Source of the DNA: Cynocephalus volans
Taxonomy: Eukaryota; Chordata; Mammalia; Dermoptera; Cynocephalidae
DNA: 64,000 bases
NCBI RefSeq assembly: GCF_027409185.1
Contig: NC_084475.1
Location: 16,078,130 to 16,142,129, forward strand
Direction: 5' to 3'
This document shows, piece by piece, positions 58,756 to 64,000 of the stretch; within the stretch, counting starts at the first letter, position 1; each line of letters starts with the position of its first letter. Position numbers and translations under genes: made by a program. A model generated the notes under the pieces. The model was not told the DNA's origin. It saw only the letters and a list, made by a program, of their open reading frames with translations, and searched no databases.

Positions 58756-58944
58756 AAAAACCTGTGGCTGGCTGGTCCATGAGGCAGTCACGGGAGGGTC
58801 TTGCCCACCCCAGGCTGCAGTGAGTGAGGGCAGCCTCAAAGAGGGGGGCCCAGGCCCTCCTCCTTGCATATTGGCAGATGCCCAGGAGCCAGCTCAGGCA
58901 GACCCCTGGGCTCAGAGGTCCGCAGCACAGATCCAAATACACAG

Positions 58945-59798
58945 CAGAATCACATGGAATGACACTTTCATTGGTGTTAGTTGTGGGAGGAGGTTAATAG
59001 TTACAGAGCTGGGGCCCAAGCTGACCAGGTCAGGCTTCCAGCCCCAAGGTGGGCAGTGGGCGCTCCTGCTGAGGTCCGGAGCCCCTCCCCCACTGCATCC
59101 TCTCGGGCAGTTAATAGATAGAATAAATTCCATTTAAAATATATGCATTTCTCTCTGCTTAAAAAACAACATTTACAGTTGAAAAAGTTTGGATTTCTGG
59201 GATCTGTTGAAGGGATTTGTTAATCCCAGCTTTGCCTCACAGTGAGGGAAGGCAGGGACAGGAGGTGGTGTGGTTACAGCCATTGCCACCAAGGACACGC
59301 CCCTGCTGCGTATTTACACGTTCTATGTACACCTGTAGGGAGGGGACCCAACCAGACACACTGCCTCCTCCAGCCTCTCAGAGCACCAGGACAGCACAGA
59401 GGGGGGCATGAGGCATTCCTTGGTCACAGAGACTTGAGACACGGGTTGTGGGGGTGCAGAGAACACCTCAGAAGCCCTGCCATCTCCTCTTCCTTCCTGA
59501 GGAAAAAGCTCTTTCTTACCAGGGTTCCTGGCCAGGGGGCAGGGCTGTCATGTTACATACCAGGAGGGGGCTTTGCTGAGATGCCACAGAGGCCCCTCAC
59601 TAGTCAGGTTTTGACAAGTCCCCTTGGCCCCACTGCGGGGGCTGCCCCACTAGAGCTGCTGTGCAGACAGCTGCTAGCTCAAAGCAGCAGGAAGGGGCCC
59701 TGCTGGAGTGCCTGTCCCTGGCAGGGAGGGGCTTCTTCCATATTAGGGCAGAGGCAGTGGGCGCTGCAGGTCACGGTGGGCGTGGCTGGAGGGCCAGC
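58945..59798 (-). other. CASKIN2: CASKIN2 3' untranslated region
   Basis: Continuous from the stop codon (59799-59801) to a likely end near 58945. The best signal I can find is the variant AATGAA (58967-58972 on the minus strand), followed by GT-rich downstream sequence (CTGTGTATTTGG). I find no canonical AATAAA. Confidence 0.55.
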
Positions 59799-62700
59799 TC
59801 AGTCCAGCATGGCATCCAGCTGGTCAGCCAGAGCATCGAACATGGTGCTGATGTCATCCAGAATGTGCTTGGTGGAGGTGCTGGGGGTGCTGCAGCAGGG
59901 AAGGACCTGATCAGAGGGGCAGTGGCCTGCGTCCCGCCCGCCCAGGGGAAGGGAGCTGTCACCGAGCCACTGCTTGGTGCCAAGCACTTTGTGTGCATCA
60001 GCTCTTAATTTTCACCACCTCCTGAGGCCATAGGAGTTACTATCCCTTCCTTACAGATGAGCTCACTGAGGCTCAGGGGGGTGAAGGACTTGCAAAGCTC
60101 ACATGCCTCAGTGACAGTCACCAGGATTCCCTGAAGGTCAAATTGGGGGTCCTCTTAACCCATTAATGGCCTCCCCAGCCCAAGGCTCTGCCTGCAACAT
60201 TCTCAGGACCCTTGGGAAGAAGATGCAGAAGGGGCTGTTCCTCAACCCAGCCTTCTCTCCCCCTCCCCCCAGCACCCCTCACCCCTCTCGCTCCTCAGCG
60301 CCAATGCTCTTCTCTGCAGCCCTCAGTGCAGCTGCCAGGGACGAGCTGGTCTGCTCCAGTCTCTGCTGGGCCTGACCTGAGCCTGCAGCCCCAGTGCTCT
60401 CAGGTCTTGGAGGGGGCACCGGGCGGGGGCCAAGCCTGGGAGCCAGCTTAGGACCAGAAAATGCCAGCTGGGTACAGGCCACAGACACAGGCTTAGGGGC
60501 TGTACCTGCAGACAGAAAAAGGTTGGCTTGTGACTTGGTGGGGCTGGACATAACCCTGCAAACAGTGCCCTCTCCCCACAGGCCTCTGCTTGCCTCATAC
60601 CTGCTCCAGGCACCTTGATGAGGGCAGCAGGGGCAGCTGGGGGCTCTGTCTCTCCATTCCGCCGACTGCCTGCTGAGTTTTCCAGACCTGGCCCAGGACA
60701 GGGGGGTATGGGAGCCCGCATTATGGGGCTGGGAGGAAGAGGGGCTGGAGCTCCTTGAGTTGGAAGGCTGCTAAGCTCGGGTTGGGGAGGGCTGGGAGAA
60801 GCCGAGGAGAGGGACTCGCTGGGGGTCTGGGAGGGCAGCGGGGCAGAGGGGCCAGGTGCGGTGCTGGCCACTCCAAAGGCCTGCAGTGCCGTCTGCAGCG
60901 GCTCTCTCTCCCGACATTTGGGCCTCCGCTTAACAGTGTCTGACTCTGTGAGGTTGAAATCGAGGCCAGGGGACGCAGGCGTCTCTCGGGGTGGGGGGCC
61001 AGCTGGCTTTGGCCGCTGTTTGATTGTCAGGTTCCCCTCCTCGGCAAATGGCAACCCTTCTCCTGAGCTGCCCCGAGATGGGGGTGTCCCCTCAGGGACT
61101 GGCTCCTCCTCCTCTGTGTCCGACGCAGGGCCAGCTGGGATAGGCGGGCCAGAGGGCTCTGAGGGGCCCGTTGGTTCACTCAGTGTTCGCCTTCGGGGCC
61201 CTGCGGCCCCCTCCTTGGGCCTTGGACTTCCATCGAGTGATGGCGGCTCTGGAGTGGGTCCAGAGACTGAGCTGAGGCGCTTGGGGGGTGGGGGTGGGGG
61301 ACCTTTGCGTCGGGCCCGAAGGGCGAAGGACTGGCTGCGGGGAGCCCCTCGAGTTGGGGTCAGGCTAGGACTGGTGCGGGCGAGGGCACTGCGTCCTGGT
61401 CGCCGAGTCAGGGTGGCGTAGCTGCCCAAGGCACTGCCCACTGGCCCGTCGGCCTCCCCTTCAGCATCTCCCTCTGCTGGGCCGGGGCGGCTCAGGCTGT
61501 GGGAGCGGCGCTTGGGCCGAGGAGGGTCTGGAGGAGTGGTAGGGGGGCCGGCCAAGTAGGAGAAGGCTCGGGGTGCACCAGGAGGTGGCCCCGGGGCCGG
61601 GCTGGAGGGTGAGGCCTGGGGGTACATAAAAACATAAGAGGGGGGTCCTTGGCTAGGAAGTGGGGAACAAAGCTTAGGGGGCCGCTCAGTGCCCTCTGGA
61701 AGGTTCCTCTCCTGTGGGATGCTGGGGTCTCCACCACTGGGCTGGGGGGCAGGCTGTTCCTGGGAGTGACCGGACCCCCGAGAGCGTGCTCCAATGCTCT
61801 CCTGGCTAGGGGAGCGGGCGGGGGGTAAGGGCAGTGGCTCAGGGCCACCCCCTGCCATGGCTGCCTGAAGCTCTGGGCTCAGCTCACTGCCTTGAAAGGT
61901 GAGGAGACGTGGGCCGGCCACAGCCGGACCCTCCCCATTCTCCAGCCCCTCGATGGCCATCAGCTCCGGACCCCTGGCCAGCTGGTGTCCGCCTTCACCT
62001 AGGGCCTCTCCCTGCAGCAGGCCTCGCCGAAGCTCTGTCAGCCGCTTCACTCCCAGCATAAGCTTCTTCTGATGCCCTGAGAGGGGTGGATAGAAGCGGC
62101 AAGATTAGCTGGGGCTGGGAAGGGCCACCCTGGTCATCCCCAGACCCCATTCCCTCTTCTCTTGGAGACCGCTGGAGGCAAAGGGGGTGCAGCCAGAAGA
62201 CCTCAGAGCAGTCCTCACCGAGCTTGTTGACGCCGATCTCCTGCAGCTCCTCCCAGGTAAGGTCAGCCACCAGCCCCATGGAGTCGTAGCCACTGCTCAC
62301 CAGCTGCTTGTGGTACTGCGGCAGCCCCAGCGCACACAGCCACTCAAGCAAGTCCGTCTAGAAGAGCGCCATCGTCCAAACTGGCTCCCCAGCCAGAAAG
62401 GAAAAGGCACCACAGAGCCACAGCCAAGGGCAAAAAGCCTGTGCCCACCACCCCAGCCACTCACTCACAGGGATGTAGTTAGGCAGCCACTCAGTGATAC
62501 TGAGCTGGGCGATCTCTGAGGCGATCTTCTTCCTATGCCCAGGCTTGGTCACCCCGATGGCCGTCAGGTCCTCAGGTGTCATGCGACTGATGGTTGGCAC
62601 GTCATAGCCAGCCTGCAGAAAGTGTGCAGTGTAGCCTTCAAGCTGGAATTCACTCAGCCAGTTATGAATGGCCTGTGCATCCTGCAGAGTGAGAAAGGGG

Positions 62701-63682
62701 CGCAATTAGCAGGAGGCTGAGCTTGCTGAGGGGCCAAGGCCATAGCCCAGCACGTCGCTCCAGCCTCCCCCAGGGGCCTGGCCTGAGTGGGACTTAGGTC
62801 CACACTAAGGCCCTCCCATCCCCCAGTGGACATCACACCTTCCCCTCCAGCAGCTGTTCTGGCCTCACATCTTGGGTGAAGATCTGCTCCCCAGAACGGT
62901 AGTTGGCCAGAGGGTGGTGGCTTAGGTTGTCTTCAAGGAGGGAGAGAAACGGAATCAGAGGTGGCGGGGGAAGGGGTGCCATGCTTTCCATCTCCCAACC
63001 TGCGCCTCTCCTAGCCCACCCAGGTCCCATTTACCCTTCCTACCTGCCAGGGACGGGGGGTGCAGTCCCGGAAGCACTTGGTCCTCTCCAGCAGAGGGCA
63101 GGGGCTACACACAGGGAAAGAGCCAACTCACATTCAGGATACTGGCAGCAGGGGGTGGGCCCTGCCTGGTCCCAGCATCCCCTCTCCTACCTGGGCATTC
63201 TCAATAAGGAGGCTAGTGCTGTGGCCATTGGTGCCCTCAGAACTCTGCCCGCTTCCGGCGCTGCGGATGCTGCCCACACTGCCCTCGCTGCCCACACTAT
63301 TCCTGTCACCTGCTGCAGGGGGCAGAGGCACGGGTCAGAGCCCCAGGTGGCACTACCAACAACTGACTGGCAGCTTGCCAAAGCCAGACACCCATACCTC
63401 TGCCCTCTGGGAGGAGGTACCTGGACTGTCTGGGCTGAGGCCCACCCGAGGAAGCTGGCCATACGTAAGAGGGTGCAGGGGATCATCAGCAGGAGGCTGT
63501 GGTGTCCGGGAGAAGCCTGGGCGCAGGGGGGTGGGTACAGAGGGGAGGCGAGGCAGGGGGATGCCCACACGCTTGCTGACCACCTCTACAATACCCGGGG
63601 GGAAGTACCCCACACGGTCTGTGCCCCTTTGGCTCTCATGGATGTGGCCCTTCCAGCGACCATCGGGATGCTGCTCGAGTAC
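59799..63682 (-). CDS. CASKIN2: CASKIN2, 3' part (last nine coding exons); 5' part beyond the window
   Basis: CASKIN2 is a cytoplasmic scaffold with ankyrin repeats, an SH3 domain, two SAM domains and a proline-rich tail. Unlike CASKIN1 it is not known to bind CASK. Exons in transcription order: 63682-63421, 63312-63191, 63104-63044, 62930-62839, 62681-62469, 62357-62219, 62076-60601, 60505-60283, 59889-59799. They join in frame for 892 residues plus TGA; the human protein is about 1202, so the ankyrin repeats and start of the SH3 lie outside. The first exon here carries the SH3 end ([22 protein letters not shown]). Exon 62681-62469 is SAM1 ([20 protein letters not shown]), 62357-62219 begins SAM2 ([16 protein letters not shown]), and the 1476-base exon holds the rest of SAM2 and the proline-rich region ([12 protein letters not shown]). 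The last exon encodes the conserved [19 protein letters not shown]. No frame breaks. Confidence 0.96.
60000..60140 (-). repeat. MIR fragment in the last CASKIN2 intron
   Basis: ATCCCTTCCTTACAGATGAG, CTCACTGAGGCTCAGGGGG and GTGACAGTCACCAGGATTCC match reverse MIR order. Confidence 0.65.
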
Positions 63683-64000
63683 CTGTGGCAGGTGGGGGGA
63701 GGGAATGATCAATCCCTGAACCAAGCAAGTGGCAATGGCTGTCCCTGCCACCAGAGTGCAACAGCCCTAGTCCAGCTCTTCCCCTACCCCCACAGAGCTG
63801 GCCACTGATGCCCGAGTTGGCTCAAGTTCTGCCCCTGTTGCCAGCTTCCAGCCCAATCTGCCACGTGCCTCCAGGCAAATAAGAACACCAGAGCAAGCCT
63901 GTTTTCAAATCCCAGCTCCGCAGCATGCTGGCTGCCTGACCTAGGGCAAGTCACTTTAATTTCACTAAGCCTCAATTTTGTCCTCTCTAAAATAAGAAAG
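63683..64000 (-). other. CASKIN2: CASKIN2 intron, truncated by the window edge
   Basis: The acceptor CCACAG (minus strand) lies immediately above 63682. No further exon appears before the end. A MIR copy occupies about 63885-64000. Confidence 0.75.
63885..64000 (+). repeat. MIR element, running to the window end
   Basis: CAAATCCCAGCTCCGCAGC, CCTAGGGCAAGTCACTTTAA and CTAAGCCTCAATTTTGTCCT follow MIR order. Confidence 0.8.

Noticed and set aside
60861-61421. 186-codon open frame on the plus strand
   Set aside because: It is antisense to the proline-rich CASKIN2 exon. GC-rich coding sequence routinely leaves open frames on the opposite strand, and its content (Gly/Arg-rich) is the mirror of Pro/Ser codons.
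62903-63808. 301-codon open frame on the plus strand
   Set aside because: It crosses several CASKIN2 exons and introns on the opposite strand, has no domain and no splice logic.

Overview
This is a window of placental-mammal nuclear DNA with long introns, GT-AG splicing, L1, L2, MIR and MaLR repeats, and one CpG-rich promoter. The gene order TMEM94 (plus strand) then CASKIN2 (minus strand, tail to tail) matches the GRB2-TMEM94-CASKIN2 neighbourhood of human 17q25.1. The species clue is the SINEs. More than twenty short elements look like tRNA-Ile with an A-rich tail, as monomers, dimers and a GC-rich variant. From established knowledge, tRNA-Ile-derived SINEs of this mono/dimeric kind (t-SINE/CYN) belong to colugos (Dermoptera: Galeopterus, Cynocephalus). 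That is my best guess, by inference and not by database search.

Layout. 1-20.5 kb is intergenic and repeat-rich. Its only gene-like item is a full-length, uninterrupted processed copy of ribosomal protein RPS4X at 1447-2238 on the minus strand, bounded by a candidate target-site duplication. 20.55-21.45 kb is the TMEM94 CpG-rich promoter and a noncoding first exon. 20.9-44.8 kb holds the large TMEM94 5' introns, with the start-codon exon at 32.46 kb, a possible alternative first exon at 36.45 kb, and a 5'-truncated L1 at 41.5-44.26 kb. 44.8-58.0 kb holds thirty compact TMEM94 exons. I traced every boundary by reading frame; together with the start exon they encode 1358 residues. 58.0-58.95 kb holds the two converging 3' ends. 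58.95-63.7 kb is the 3' part of CASKIN2: the last nine coding exons (892 codons) covering the end of the SH3 domain, both SAM domains, the proline-rich region and the conserved C-terminus. Its ankyrin exons lie beyond the right edge.

Function. TMEM94 (also called ERMA) is a P-type-ATPase-like protein of the endoplasmic reticulum linked to Mg2+ uptake. CASKIN2 is a cytoplasmic scaffold protein. Nothing here suggests they work together; they are simply neighbours. The more unusual items are a 40-bp SINE fragment that lacks any A tail yet is flanked by a 16-bp duplication, a GC-rich palindromic SINE subfamily, a GC-AG intron in TMEM94, a possible alternative TMEM94 N-terminus, and an unclassified ~720-bp insertion inside an old L1.
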